A stretch of DNA of 64,000 nucleotides from Cunninghamia lanceolata (lineage: Eukaryota; Streptophyta; Pinopsida; Cupressales; Cupressaceae), in NCBI GenBank assembly GCA_027924645.1, contig BSBN01000140.1:7384501-7448500 (forward strand). The letters are read 5' to 3'. The stretch's first letter is position 1, and the number at the start of each line of letters is the position of its first letter. Below, one piece after another: positions 22,566 to 34,620 of the stretch. The notes under the pieces are model-generated. The model did no database searches, had not been told where the DNA came from, and saw only the letters and a list, made by a program, of their open reading frames with translations. Both the position numbers and the translations under genes were made by a program.

Positions 22566-24100
22566 CTAAAACTTTCTTTCCGTAGCCTTCCTATCAAACA
22601 AATATTTCATCTTCTGCTGTTTCTTGATGTCATATTTCAATTCAGGAGCCTGCAATGACCTTCTGAAGAAAGCTATAGGTTGTTCAAAACCTTCTACATT
22701 TTTCTGCAATAAACATGCAGCAATAGTATCGAAAGAAGCGAATGAGAATAGCTGAAATGGCTTAGAAAAATCAAGCAACTTTAGCACAGGAGCCATTTTA
22801 AAAGCCTCTTTTATGTTCTGAAATGATTTAGTTGCTTTATCTTCCCATCTGACAATTGCACCTTTCTTCAACATCTTGGAGATATCTTTTGTGCTCTCCG
22901 CAAAACTAGGAACAAATCTCCTAACAAAATTGATTTTCCCAAAGAAGGACTGAACACCTTTCACTATTTTAGGGATCTAAATTTTATCAATTGTAGCCAC
23001 CCTTTCAGGATCAATCCTAACTCCATCCTTGGAAACAATGTGCCCAAGAAATTTTCCTTCCACTACCCCAAAAGCACATTTCTTTGGGTTGAGTGAGATG
23101 CCATACTCTAATGCTCTAATAAAAATCTGTTCTAAGTGCATTCAGTGTTGCTCCTCCTTTTTTGAAAAGGTAGTCAAATCATCCTGACACATAGCCAAGA
23201 CTGAGTCAATTAATCCTGCAAAAGCAACATCCATAGCCCTCTGAAATGTGGCACCTACATTTGTCAGTCCAAATGGCATTCTCACATAAACATAGGTTCC
23301 CCATGGAGTGGTGAAGGTAGTCTTGAATTGTTCTGATTCTTTCACTTTCACCTGATTGTACCCTGAAAATCCATCCATCATGGATAGAAGCTCATAGCCA
23401 GTCACCTTCTACAACATGGCCTCCATGTTTGGCAATGGATAATTGTCCTTCAAAGAGGATACATTCAGATTTCTAAAGTCCACACAAAGTTTGATCTCAC
23501 CATTCTTTTTTTTTACTGGAACAAGGTTGGACACCCAAGTTGAGTGTCTAATAGGCATAATTATTCCAGCCTCCCTGAGTTACCTAAGCTCTTCCTACAT
23601 TTTTCAAGCTAAAGTTGGGTTGATAGGTGTTTATTTTTGTCTAAATGGTTTAGCTCCAGGCTTCAAAGGGATTTCATGTTGGAATAAATCTTCTCTATAC
23701 GCTTTCAGGTCCTCATATAACCAAGCAAAAACATGCTTATATTTTTTCAGTAGTGCAATTAACATAACTCTGATATGTGGCTTGAGCTGTTTGCCAATAT
23801 ATACCTTCTTGGGGGTGTGAGATGTCCCTAAATTTATCTCCAAATTGTTTTTATTTGTTGGAGATGCCTTTGTGACAAATTGGTCCCTGTTATCAAAAGC
23901 TCTCTCTAGAGTGACCAACCCTCTAGGGATTTTATTTGTCTTGAGTTGAATTACCTCTTTCCCTAAAAGAGTTTCTTTCCCATCTACAACCTCTACAAAG
24001 TTCTAAAAATCTATTTCCTGGTTCTCATATTCATCAATACAATGTAGAAATCTCAGTAAATATTTATCATCTTCAAATACCTGTCAGCTACATATATTAT
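22566..24100 (-). pseudogene. EL5 reverse transcriptase and truncated RT-linked RNase H
   Basis: In element sense: linker TPKKVYIGKQLKPHIRVMLI, then HEIPLKPGAKPFRQK, WVSNLVPVKKKNGEIKLCVD, MMDGFSGYNQVKVKESEQFK, MPFGLTNVGATFQRAMDVAF and catalytic AMCQDDLTTFSKK, an odd CQDD. The thumb reads KGVQSFFGKINFVRRFVPSF. The RNase H start reads LFSFASFDTIAACLLQKN, again without the first catalytic Asp. The frame ends ELKYDIKKQ, then QKMKYLFDRKATERKF, which marks the deletion joint with the integrase end. Stops occur at several places, for example near 22977 and 23140. Confidence 0.92.
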
Positions 24101-24543
24101 CTAGCACTACTGGTCTAAGTTTAACCTAAACATTTGTAACATCTGATAGAGTTATGTCATCTGGCCTTATGGCTACATTAGCTAGAAAATCTACCCTGAC
24201 ATTTTTTGATCTCTCTATCCAATTTATTGAAAATGCATCAAACAATTCAATTGTATCCTAAACATCATGCTTGTACTGTTTTAATCTTTTATTTTTTGAA
24301 GCATACCTATCTCTAATTTGGGAAACAATTAACTCTGAATCCCCAAATACTTTGAGCATCTTAATTCCATGCTTCAGAGCTACATGCAATCATAATAATA
24401 GAGCTTCATACTCTGCAATATTATTTGTACAGGCAAACTTCAGCAAGAATGAGAATTTTAGAAGCTTACCAGTTGGAGACAGAAAAACAATGCTAGCACT
24501 AGAGCCTTCCTTTGAATAAGCTCCATCAAAGTACATGGTTCAA
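24101..24543 (-). pseudogene. EL5 extra RNase H between protease and RT
   Basis: In element sense it reads MYFDGAYSKEGSSASIVFLS, NNIAEYEALLLWLHVALKHG, KVFGDSELIVSQIRD and RVDFLANVAIRPDD. All four acidic residues (D, E, D, D) are present, in contrast to the RT-linked RNase H. It starts a few codons after the protease frame, with two stops between them. A plus-strand frame over 24271-24519 is its shadow. Confidence 0.9.
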
Positions 24544-24548
24544 AGACC

Positions 24549-25142
24549 CTATTGGTCAAACTCCAGAATGCAAACATCTTTCCTTTCACCTCCTTTATTA
24601 TCTAAGAGAACCCTGAAATTATCACAGTCAGTGTCCATAAAACAAATATGCTCCTCTGACTCTTGGTCCTCAACTGTCTCTAATGATCTTTCTTCTCTAA
24701 TTAGTTTGACATCCTTTCCATTCATTGGAATCATAGCATATGACAGGTCTAGTTGCATACTCCCACCAATCAATGCTACCCATCTTCTTGACAACAACAT
24801 GCCATACTGTGGCTTGATATCAACAACTGTTATGTTCATTTTGTAGGTCCTTTCTGGATATGTTGCTAGTTTAAAATCTACATCTTTCATAATTCCAATG
24901 ATTGGTACTTCTCTAGCATCCATGGCATAGCACTTCCCACATGCCTTGTCTATCTTTAACCCAGCTTGCTGCATGATGGCCAAAGGCATAATATTTGTCG
25001 ATGCTTCTGAGTCAAGAATACAATTCTTAATCACTTTTCCATTTATGACAAGGGAGACATAAAATGGTTCAACCTCTGAAGGGCATTTTGTCATGGTCAT
25101 CCCCAAATACACCTCAGGAACCTCATCTTCATCAATACACAT
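24549..25142 (-). pseudogene. EL5 aspartic protease
   Basis: In element sense it has CILDSEASTNIMPLAIMQQA, where the active-site Gly is Glu (D-S-E), then KCYAMDAREVPIIGIMKDVD and YGMLLSRRWVALIGGSMQLD. It runs open for about 197 codons and ends with an acidic tail before the extra RNase H. The TSD-to-protease context matches EL1 and EL4. At the point where those two copies have a shared TAG, this copy has a Glu codon (KCPSEVEPFYVSL). Confidence 0.9.
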
Positions 25143-25149
25143 AGCTTGT

Positions 25150-27532
25150 TTTTTACCCTGAGTCTCAATATTCTAATTAGCTTGACAGGGTACTCCTGAA
25201 ATCAGGGACAATGTTTTATTTCTGAACTCTTCAACTTTCATCAGTTCCATTAATGGAACAGAGGCTTTCATCTAAGACAAGACCTGAGTTATGTTAAATG
25301 GGGCATAATTTTGTATAACAGTTGTAGCCTGATCTACAGTTTTATTTTTATTTTGATATGACCCAGCCTTAATTTTTGTGGCTCCCTGACTGTCATCTTT
25401 GATTTGAAAACTTTTGTTTTGATCCTCAGGCTGGGGAATTCTATTTTCTAGTCCTTGGGAATCATGACCCATTTTTTGCTTGAAATTTTGCTTATTATTG
25501 CTCCATTGCTTCTTTTGTGTATCAACCCCTTTACGATTGTGCACTGGCTGGCTCACAAAAGTATTCTCTGGTTGGTGTGAGTTACTTACCTGAGCTTTAC
25601 CTCTTAGGTTGTAGTTACTTTTGACTTGAGCAACTGTTGTAGCTGTGAAGGCTCTAATTTCTTCATCGGAAGGCCTCCTTAAATTATTCAGAAATTGTGT
25701 GAATCTTGAGCATAAGCATAATTATCTTCATCATCTTCATCACAGGGAAATTGTTGGCAGACCTAAATCTCATTATTTGCGCTTGCATCAACATCCTGGG
25801 AAGGATACTCCCTATTGGTAGATAGCATATTGACATTGTCATCTTCCATGCAATGTGGCTCATTACACTCATCATGGGCAACATCATTGTTATACAGAGA
25901 CTGAGCAATCATACATTGTGACTGTGAGTGAGGCATTTGGCATATGATGCACCATGGGGTGTCATTAACATTATTAATTGCCTTCTTCAAAGGGTCAAGA
26001 GTTCCCTTAACATTTTGAGTCCTTTGACTTGTGTTACTGTTTGGGAGAATGGGTTTACCATTATGCCAATTGGTATTATATGGCATATCATATAATGATG
26101 GTCTTCTTTCTTTCCTTTGGCAAACCTTTCTATCAGGACCTATCCCCTTTTCATTTTTATCCATTCTATAGCTTAGGTCCTTGACAATAGTCATCAATTT
26201 ATCTAATTTATCCTCAGAAGTAGATGCATTGCCCTGAATACTCTGAGATTTAGTATTTGGATTTTACAGAATTTTTACATCATTTCTTATGTTTGTCTTA
26301 CTAGATGCTTTTCTATTATTTTCAATATTTGTTGCAATTTTGATTGCATCCTTGAGGCTGTGAGGACTCTTATCTCTTAATCCATAAGTAGTTTTGGCAT
26401 CAAAGGCATTTATGTACAACACTATGCACATAGGCTCATTAGGCCTTAGGTGATGTGGCAATTTGTTTAACACCTTCATGAATCTAGCATTGAAGTCAGC
26501 AACCTGTTCATTTGATCCTTTGGTAATGCTAGTGAATTCATTAATGAAGAAATTTGGATCAATTTTGTCACCATACTGTTCTTTGAATATTCTTCTAAAG
26601 TCATCCCATGATGAAACACTCCTATCGGGAAGACCCTTGTACCATTCTCTGGCCTCGTCAACTAAGGATTGCATAAATAGTTTCATGAAAACATCTTCAT
26701 GCTCAACCTCGAAGTTGTCCATGATATTTTAAAAAGCTTTTAAATGGTCTTCTCCTGACACAGTATTGCTTCCTAAAAATTTAGGCACTTGCAGCCTCAC
26801 ATGTTTGTCAATAGGATTTGGGTAACCAGGAATGCCATCAAAAACTAACTGCCTGAATCTGTCTAGATGCATAGGCTGTCTACCAAACTGATTAACATTG
26901 GCATTTCTATTTGAATTCTGATTTCTGACATTATTCAATGGTGATGTAGCAGTATTTGCATTCTGTCTTTGATCATTATGTTGATCCTGGACCTCATTTA
27001 TGTGCTAATTTCTCTGCATATTTGCATTTTCAAAGGTGGGAACTGAATCATTCTGAGTAGTTCTTAGAGCCTGCACATTCTATCTCATGTCATTTCTAAT
27101 TTTCATAGCTTGTAAATATTCTAATTCAGCTCTTAGGCTTTTGATCTCTTCAGCTAATTCCTCCTCTCTAGGCATAGAAGAGGATGGTTTCATTACATTC
27201 TGATCATCATCATCATCCTCATCATCTCTTGGAGATTCAGCCTCTTCAAATCTATCACTAGGATCTAGGAAAGGGCACTCTTGAAACACTTCTGAGCTTA
27301 TTCTCAAACTACCACCTTGTTGTTTCTCATATACATTTTGGATTTCAGCTTCTGTGTTTGAAAAATAAGGTTCTGTCCTCTCTAAAGATCCTGGATTATT
27401 TTGATTATTATCATGATTTCTGGGACTGGGAGAAGCTTCTTAACTGGCTTGAGCAATCCCTTTTTTCCTATACATCATTCTTATGGGTAATTCTTCAAGC
27501 AAAGGGTTACATTGGGATCTTCTCCCTTGCAT
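25150..27532 (-). pseudogene. EL5 gag
   Basis: The likely start is ATG at 27532-27530 (MQGRRSQCNPLLEELPIRMM), about 100 bases inside the LTR. An Asp- and Glu-rich stretch follows near 27200, then capsid (26938-26264) with AREWYKGLPDRSVSSWDDFR, RRIFKEQYGDKIDPNFFINE and NARFMKVLNKLPHHLRPNEP, a clear retrotransposon gag domain. A Cys-His box CIICQMPHSQSQC lies near 25.95 kb and resembles a shortened zinc knuckle. The C-terminal part has RRPSDEEIRAFTATTVAQVK. A handful of stops and frameshifts separate the open blocks. This is the most complete gag of the EL1/EL4/EL5 lineage here. Confidence 0.88.
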
Positions 27533-27616
27533 ATAAATTTCACTTTGACTGTTTGGGAGATTACTTAGAGTCGCCACCTACAAGTAGGAATTGGGTTTAT
27601 CAGGGTCCTTATTAAA

Positions 27617-27636
27617 TCCCCAGCGGAGTCATAAAA
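27617..27636 (-). other. EL5 primer-binding site remnant
   Basis: In element sense the bases after the 5' LTR read AATTTTATGACTCCGCTGGG and then GATTT. GACTCCGCTGGGGA matches the primer site type seen in EL4 (GACTCTACTGGGGA), with the leading TGGC lost. Confidence 0.55.
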
Positions 27637-27638
27637 TT

Positions 27639-29982
27639 TGTTACCTCTCAATCTGACTGGATGTTCATTCCCAGTTGTTCCTACAAGGTAGCCATCAATG
27701 ATCAATATGATTCCTGGGCCAGCGGCTAACAGTACAGGAGATAGACTCTATAGATATATCCTCCTCTTCTTTAGGCTTTGCAGAACCAAGGGGGGTATTC
27801 CCTATTCAACATCCATGAGATATATTTGTGGATTGTCTGGGATGTTGACATAAAGTAGATAAATCCTCTCCTATGCAGACCAAAACTGTGAGATAAGTAC
27901 AAAGGGGCTAGCTTTGGGCCTATATTTAGTTGTAGACAAAGGATTTTGGATCCTAAAACTACTTCTAAAGTCCTAATGGTTTGGTTTAAAGTTTAAGTTT
28001 GATTTTTTGTTTGAATGCAAAACTGAGACTTTGGGTTGTAACCAAAATACAAGACCAGATCGGTGCCTATCCAGGGCTCGGAGTCAATAGACATATATAT
28101 GTGAATGTTTATTATAGACCTAAAACAACAATCAAATTTCAAGGGGATTATGCAATGTCTACCTTACAGACAATTCCCAAGATAAAGTATTTAGTTATTT
28201 CTGGTTACAAACATCCCTACTACAGTGTATTCTTCTCAATACTTAACCAAGAACATTTAATCTACTCCTTGAGTGGATGTAAAAGACTAAGCATTCAATA
28301 TAGTAAACCCATACTCTAGAATCCCAAACACCCCTTAGATATTCAGATTCAGAAGAAGAACACATTCAATTTGGAGACAAATAACAAAATACATGCTATA
28401 AAGCATTACTCATTTAAATCAACATGAAATTGATAAATTCTGTATATATGATATTCAACATACAACTCGTAAACTCACAAAACACCTAAAACAAAGCCTC
28501 CAACGAAGCTGTATCCTATCACAACACCAAAATTTGTCCAGTTTTCAACCACACAATGACTTACACAGTTTGGCTTTTATACCAAGACTGTGTACTTAGC
28601 AAAATTAATTACAAGGCAAATCAAAAAATCACCAGATTCAATGCATGAGAAATGGTGCTCAAATTAGTTAATGCGGTAGGGAGACAAAGAGGTATGAGTA
28701 GGTAGAATTAGGATCTGCATTGCCACTTCAAGGTTTTCTTCACAAGCCTGGTAGTTCACCTGTCACTTCACCCATCGATGCCTCTGCATGACTACCATGA
28801 AAGCCTCAACTACTCGCGGGATGCAACAATAGAAACATCTAGAGATTTTCCTACTCAAAAATGGTCGCACACACTCAGGAAAAACCATCACTGTAGGTTC
28901 AAAGCAAGGCCGTCGATCCACTCCTATCGCTGAGATCCACAGCTCAAAATCGCACTAACTAGTCATCAGCCAGTGAAAAAGTGCCACATAGGCACCCCAT
29001 GATTCTATCGCCGGATTTTTGCTTTTCATTTTGCCATTTCACCCTTGTATATGCAAGAATGAACGCATATACAATCGCCACTATTCACCTCTCAAAATCC
29101 CTTGTATATGCAAAATGCATATACATGCAATAGCTTAATATACAAGGCAGACCCCATGCCAATTTAGAACAAATTGAAAAAACTACTCAGGTCCAGATTG
29201 CATCTCTTTCCTTTGTATATTTGAATGTATGTCAGCATACATACAACTACCATTGTATACAACTGGTGGGTCCGACCCATTTTCTCTCTCCTTTGCACAT
29301 TTCATTGCACATCGCATATACAAATGCAATGTACAAGCCGGACTTCACCACAATTAAAAAACACATCTGAAATATTTTGAAATCTGGTTTGTATATCTAC
29401 TAATGCATATCTCCTTTGTATATCGACCATATACAAACTCACTTGTACACTCCTGCGGGCCCCACCAATTGTATCTTTGCTACACTGTAGCAAATGTATG
29501 TGTGCCAGCCTTTGTATATTTTTCAATGTACATTTCCTTTGTATGTCAAATATACAAATGCAATGTACAAGCCCCTATATACAAACGGGAATCCTCCACA
29601 AAATATACCTGCAATGTATCTTTTCTTTGTATCTAACCGTTGTATGTCTGAACATACAAACCAAATATACATGCAACCCGATATGCAAACAAGGAATATT
29701 CCTAGAATCTTGAATGTATATTTTGCCCTTGTACATTTTCCTTTTGAGCCTGATATGCATTGTGAAATGCATACAACTGCAGAATATTCTAGGAATCCTG
29801 CGAAAGATTACCCAATCGTATATGCACCCCTTTGGACCCGATATGCACTGCAAAATGCATATAACTAATTTTTTCACCATTCTTTACAACTGCAGAGGCC
29901 CAAAGTGTTAGAATTTTGAATTTTTGGAAGATGCCTGCGAGTTAAAATACTTGAAACCAAACTGCTCATGCATGTGGTAACA
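27639..29982 (-). repeat. EL5 5' LTR (right copy)
   Basis: It matches the left copy from TGTTACCTCTC to GTGGTAACA. It carries the same field of TTTGTATAT/ATATACAAA boxes at about 29040-29880. Target copy GAGCC at 29983-29987 restores the EL4 protease frame. Confidence 0.95.
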
Positions 29983-29987
29983 GAGCC

Positions 29988-30766
29988 AAGATATGAAAAT
30001 ATAATAGAACGTCTATATCCAAACTAGATAAATTGTTTTTGTGATGTAGATCTTGGAAGGTTTATAATTGAAAAATCATAGCCTGAATTACAAAATATAG
30101 AACCAATCACTAGAGAAGCTCAGTTAGATAAATATATCATGTGGCGAATGTATTTTGATGGTGCACATAGTAAAGGAGGGAATGGGGCAAGAGTTGTATT
30201 CACCTCACCAATAGGAAAAACATTCAAATATTTATTTTTGTTATCCTTTGAATGCACTAATAATATTGTTGAATACAAGGCATTGTAGTTGGATTTAAAC
30301 ATTGCCCTAAGATATGGAATCAAACTAATAGCAGTATATGGTGACTCTGAATTAATTGTCTCACAGATCAGGGTAAAATATTCATCAAATAACAAGAGAT
30401 TAAAGCAATATAGAAATGTTGTATGGGGCACCATTGAAATCTTTAATACATTCTCTATAGATTGGATAGAAAGATCTAAAAACATAATGGTAGATTTCCT
30501 GGCAAATGTGGCCCTGAAGAGAGATGATGTTACATTACAGATGATGTTACATTACTGAGAATAATAGAGGTGGAATTCAAGACTAGGCTAGCAATCCCTG
30601 ATAATATTTATAATTGGCAAGTATTCAATGATGATGAAGATCTAATCAAGTTCCTTAATTGTGTAGACCAATATGAATCCCAAGAAATATATTTTAATGC
30701 ATTTGTGGAAGAGTTGATGGAAAGGAAACTCTTTTTGGGCAAGAAGTGGTCTAACTCAAAACAAAC
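29988..30766 (+). pseudogene. EL4 protease tail and extra RNase H
   Basis: The protease tail at 29988-30117 continues the frame cut at 19870. The extra RNase H from 30145 reads MYFDGAHSKGGNGARVVFTS, NNIVEYKAL (TAG) LDLNIALRYG, VYGDSELIVSQI and IMVDFLANVA, so D, E, D, D are all present. A 17-base tandem duplication (AGATGATGTTACATTAC, about 30520-30553) shifts the frame right after the domain. The linker to RT continues at 30570 and is cut by EL6 at 30767. Confidence 0.88.
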
Positions 30767-31871
30767 TGTAGACACCTAAAAATGTCTCGACCAATAAACT
30801 GACTCCTCACATCCCTAAACATACCAAATTTCCCTCTAATCAATTAATTAAATTTTTATTTAATTAATTAACCCTTCATCTTCCAAATTCATATCACAAT
30901 CTCCCCAAATTTGAATTAATTTTATTAATTCAATAGTCCTAACCTTAGCCAATTAATTTAATAACTATGCAAATATTTATTAAATCAATTTCTCTTTTCA
31001 CTAAACCCAATTAATTAGTTAAGACTTCATTAACTAATTAATTTAGCCTACTAACTTACCTATCCCTAGCCTAGACAATTAAATGACTATTATTTAATTG
31101 TCTACCCTAGCCTACCTCATCCTAGCCCTAGGGTTAATTAAATATTACCTATGTTTAATTAATCCTAACCCCTCATTTTGGGTGGTCAAACCTTGTTTAA
31201 CACCCTTCCCCACATCCTCCAAATAAAAAATTGAAATAAAGCCACATAAGTCAATTTTTTATTTGAAAATGTCCTACATCACATTTAATCCTCCTTACAC
31301 CCCCATACCTATTTACTTCTCTTCCCCAAATGAATTTTTTAATTCATTCACATTTCCCAAATGAATTTTTAATTCATTTCCATTCCCCCATATGAATCTT
31401 TAATTTAAAAATAATCCATCTCACCCAACCTCATTTAATATCCCTTTTCCCAAAATGAATAAAAGATTTACTTTTATTCCTTACCCTCCATTCATTCAAG
31501 ATTGAATCTAGGCCCTCCACATCACTTTCATCCTCCACCATTGATCTTCCAAATCAATCTCCACCCTTGGATCAAAATCCTCTCCAAAAATCTATAAATA
31601 GAGCCTCTCATCCCTTCATTTCACAAGTCCAATTCATGCAAAGTTATAATGCCAAAATATCTCTTGAATTAGTATAGTAAAAAGTCGCAAGTAATAGTAG
31701 CATTTTAGATTTTATCTCTTGTCTAGGGAAAAGTCTTTGTCTTAGGAGTTTGTCAGGGTGCAATGGCTCCTTCTTCCCCTCAAGTGATTGGTTGTGCATG
31801 TGAGGTATAATCCTTTTGTTGTTTGCATTTGGTTTTTGATTTATTATCTCATTTTGCATTCCTAATCCATA
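30767..31871 (+). repeat. EL6 5' LTR
   Basis: It matches 47279-48387 along its length with scattered differences. From 30842 to 31479 it is a chain of at least ten short inverted repeats, which the other LTR shares. A TATA box is at 31593-31601. The final CA has become TA. Confidence 0.95.
31593..31601 (+). promoter_or_regulatory. TATA box of EL6 5' LTR
   Basis: TATAAATAG, about 280 bases before the LTR end. The same box is at 48109-48117 in the 3' LTR. A start of transcription near 31625 is expected from spacing; this is an inference. Confidence 0.65.
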
Positions 31872-31872
31872 A

Positions 31873-31892
31873 TGGCATGCCTAGTGGGACCC
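31873..31892 (+). other. EL6 primer-binding site
   Basis: TGGCATGCCTAGTGGGACCC starts one base after the LTR, where TGG pairs with the CCA end of a tRNA. I do not name the tRNA. Confidence 0.65.
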
Positions 31893-34620
31893 ACAAGGTC
31901 TGAATCTAATCCTTGTTTGTGAGTTTTGGTGTGAAGACATGATTTTTGCAGGTGCAGCGCTATCCACCCTGCGCAGTGGCGCTATCTCAACCAGTTTTTG
32001 GCGCTATTTCTGTATTAGTGCTATTTTTGCGTAACTTTTTTTTCCTTAAGACTAACATCACTCACGTGCTCTTGATTGCTCTTCTTATCATTTTCTGTTG
32101 TTGTTTGCTCTCTATTTTGCAAAAAAACTAGGAATTACAGGGGGAGGTTATGGCAAATTTTTGAAAAAAGGAAAGACAAGCATCAGTTCCTTGTTTTGGC
32201 GCTATCATTCAGATTGGCACTATATGTGTGTTCTCCTGACCCTCTGACCAACTGCGTAGTGATGCCTTTGTATAACTTCTTCAATGCCATTTGTATTTTA
32301 GCGACTTCCATAGGTGTCAGTAGCACTATTTAGTTAAGTAGCGCTATATTTTATAGCACTTTAAACTTATTTTATTAGTGCCATAGTTTCATTTAGCGCC
32401 TTTTGTATAAGTTGGGTTGTTCTGCCCACAGTGGTACCTATGCATATTTATTTTAGTGCTATTTTGGAAAATTGACTTTGATGTCTGTGCAGGTGTTGAC
32501 AAGGGTTTTGCAGGTTCTTATCATCCTTTGCAAGATACTAACAAACTGTTTGCAGGGTTCTTTTAGTTTTTCTTGCACAACATCATTTCATGTGGGACTT
32601 AAAATGATCCTTTCTTTTGGCATCCTAGTTAGATCACACTTCAATTTTGTGTTATAAAATTGAACAAGACAAATCAAACAAATCTCTTTGTGTGTGTGTG
32701 TCAAACACTTTAAGTTTTGGTGCTCTAAAATTTACAAAATGATGTGTGCCAACAAATCAAACATTTCAAATTTGGGCTTAAAAAGAACCAACAAATTGCA
32801 TCAAAATACATCATTGGATAAAAGGAACAACAAACTTGCATTTCTCATGCATCTAATCAAGACAATCAAAAATACTTGTGTGAAGTGTCTTCGTGGTTGT
32901 GTCAAGTAGAGTGAGAAGTGTATGCTCTTCCCTCACACCCTTTGGTGATCTTGGGAATCAAAAACTTCTCACAACACTTTGTATTAATCACCCCCAACTT
33001 AATCCAAAAGATCTAAAACAAACCATGTTAAGTGTGATACAATCATAGGGAACACGTATGCTCTCCCCTTGCATCTTTTGATGAACTTGGGGATCAAAAG
33101 TGTTGTCATGATTGTGTTGCTTTTGTAATCCTTAGAGGGCCTGCCACCCTGCTTTGAAAGGTGGAAACGACCCAAGTGGCATCAAGCTAAAGCCAAGCTC
33201 TTCCAAGCTGCTATATAAAATAAGGCGTTTGGGATGAAAGTCTCAAGCAACAGGTGTTGTTTTGTTATACCGACAGCTAACCTCCCCCAAAACCCTCCAA
33301 GGCGTAACCCTTGGAGTCTGGGAGACTCCATAACAGAGAGTAGCATTGCCACACATAAAACCACCTAAACAGATGCCATTACTACGAACCATTGTTTAGC
33401 AAGCCAAAATCCTTCTATTTGTTGACGCAGAGGGGAAACCCTTGAAGCGGCCCCGATTCATGAGGTTCTTAGACAAGGTAGCAGGGACAATCTAAAGGTT
33501 TGGTGAGGGAGAAGCCTTATAAGAAACCTAGATCTTGGTATGCGTGAGAAGTGTGTGCAATTGTAAGGAGGAGCCAGTGCTACCAAGATCCTAGAGCTAC
33601 CTGTTTTGAATAGGCGCAACTAGGGGATTCAACAAATACTGTCACATTCTCGCCTTAGGTTGTGAAAGAGTGCTTGTTCAAACAAAATCATACGCCATTT
33701 CACAAACAAAAAATCATTGGTTGTTTTGCATTCATGTGCTTAAAAGTGTGTTAAAATGCTTTAATTTTTCACAAAAAACTTGCCAAGGGACATTGAAAAC
33801 AATTTGATCAAACCCCCATCAAAGAAAATCCAAAAGAATTCCCCTCAAAATCTGTTAGTCCTATTTTAGTGCCATCTCTGCCTGTTTGTGGTGCCATTTC
33901 ACCCATGGATTGGTGCTATTTTCAAATAGACTTGCCTAGAACTAAGAGCCCTTCCATTGTGATCCCCACCATCTGCTTTTGTCATAATCCACACTCACTT
34001 CCCAAAAAACCCAACAATAACTTCATCCATATTCTCTAAAAAACATCATTTTGACCTTAGAGAAATCACCATCACCATTTTGGGACCCTCTTCCACATTA
34101 TAAATCGGCCTAAATCCATATCATATTCATCCCATCCAAATCTCCTTTGCATAGTTTCTTTGGACCAAAGCAAATCAAAAATCCAAAAAATCAAAAACAT
34201 CCATCTAAAAGCTTGTCATCCTTTTTTGAGCCAAATATTGATCTAGCTTCCCTCATCCATATCACGTTTTCCTTGAAAAGTCATTAGTCTACCTTTCAAG
34301 AAAACCAAATCATTCCTCTTTGCGTAAGGTCATTAGTCTACCCTAAACAAAGAGACAACGTCCTTTTGAATCAACAACAAAATCTAGATCTTATCCAAAA
34401 GCTCAAAACAACATTCAAATCAATCCCAGCCAAACAAAACATCAAATCACTTTGGTCATTGTGCACAAAACCAATATCTCCTCATCCTTAAGATCAACAC
34501 CTTTTTCTTATCACCTCCCCACCTTATTTATCCACATCCATTTTTTTTGAGTCCAACACAATCAATCAAATTCTCTAAGGTCTCCATCTCCACCCCACTC
34601 CACTTCTAGAAATCACGGAT
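31893..34620 (+). other. EL6 leader (2.7 kb, non-coding)
   Basis: No gene is supported. GGCGCTATTT-like boxes recur at about 31957, 31978, 32000, 32017, 32198, 32216, 32321, 32340 and 32454, and again with CCAT near 33870-33925. Two diverged copies of a block GTATGCTCTTCCCTCACACC...GATCTTGGGAATCAAAA lie at about 32915-32980 and 33055-33115. The last kilobase is C- and A-rich before the gag ATG. Confidence 0.6.

Larger units (their letters stand above)
19871..29982 (-). mobile_element. EL5: Tat-like Ty3/gypsy element, minus strand, integrase core deleted
   Basis: LTRs of 2,341 and 2,344 bases flank 5.4 kb of internal sequence coding on the minus strand. The order from its 5' end is gag, protease, extra RNase H, RT, start of RNase H, integrase C-terminus. 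GAGCC repeats at both borders. It belongs to the same lineage as EL1 and EL4, yet its LTRs are unrelated in sequence and it sits inside EL4. A deletion joins RNase H to the integrase C-terminal end, so this copy could not have encoded integration functions. Confidence 0.93.

Noticed and set aside
24271..24846. Plus-strand frames over EL5
   Set aside because: They are exact antisense shadows of the extra RNase H and protease coded on the minus strand.
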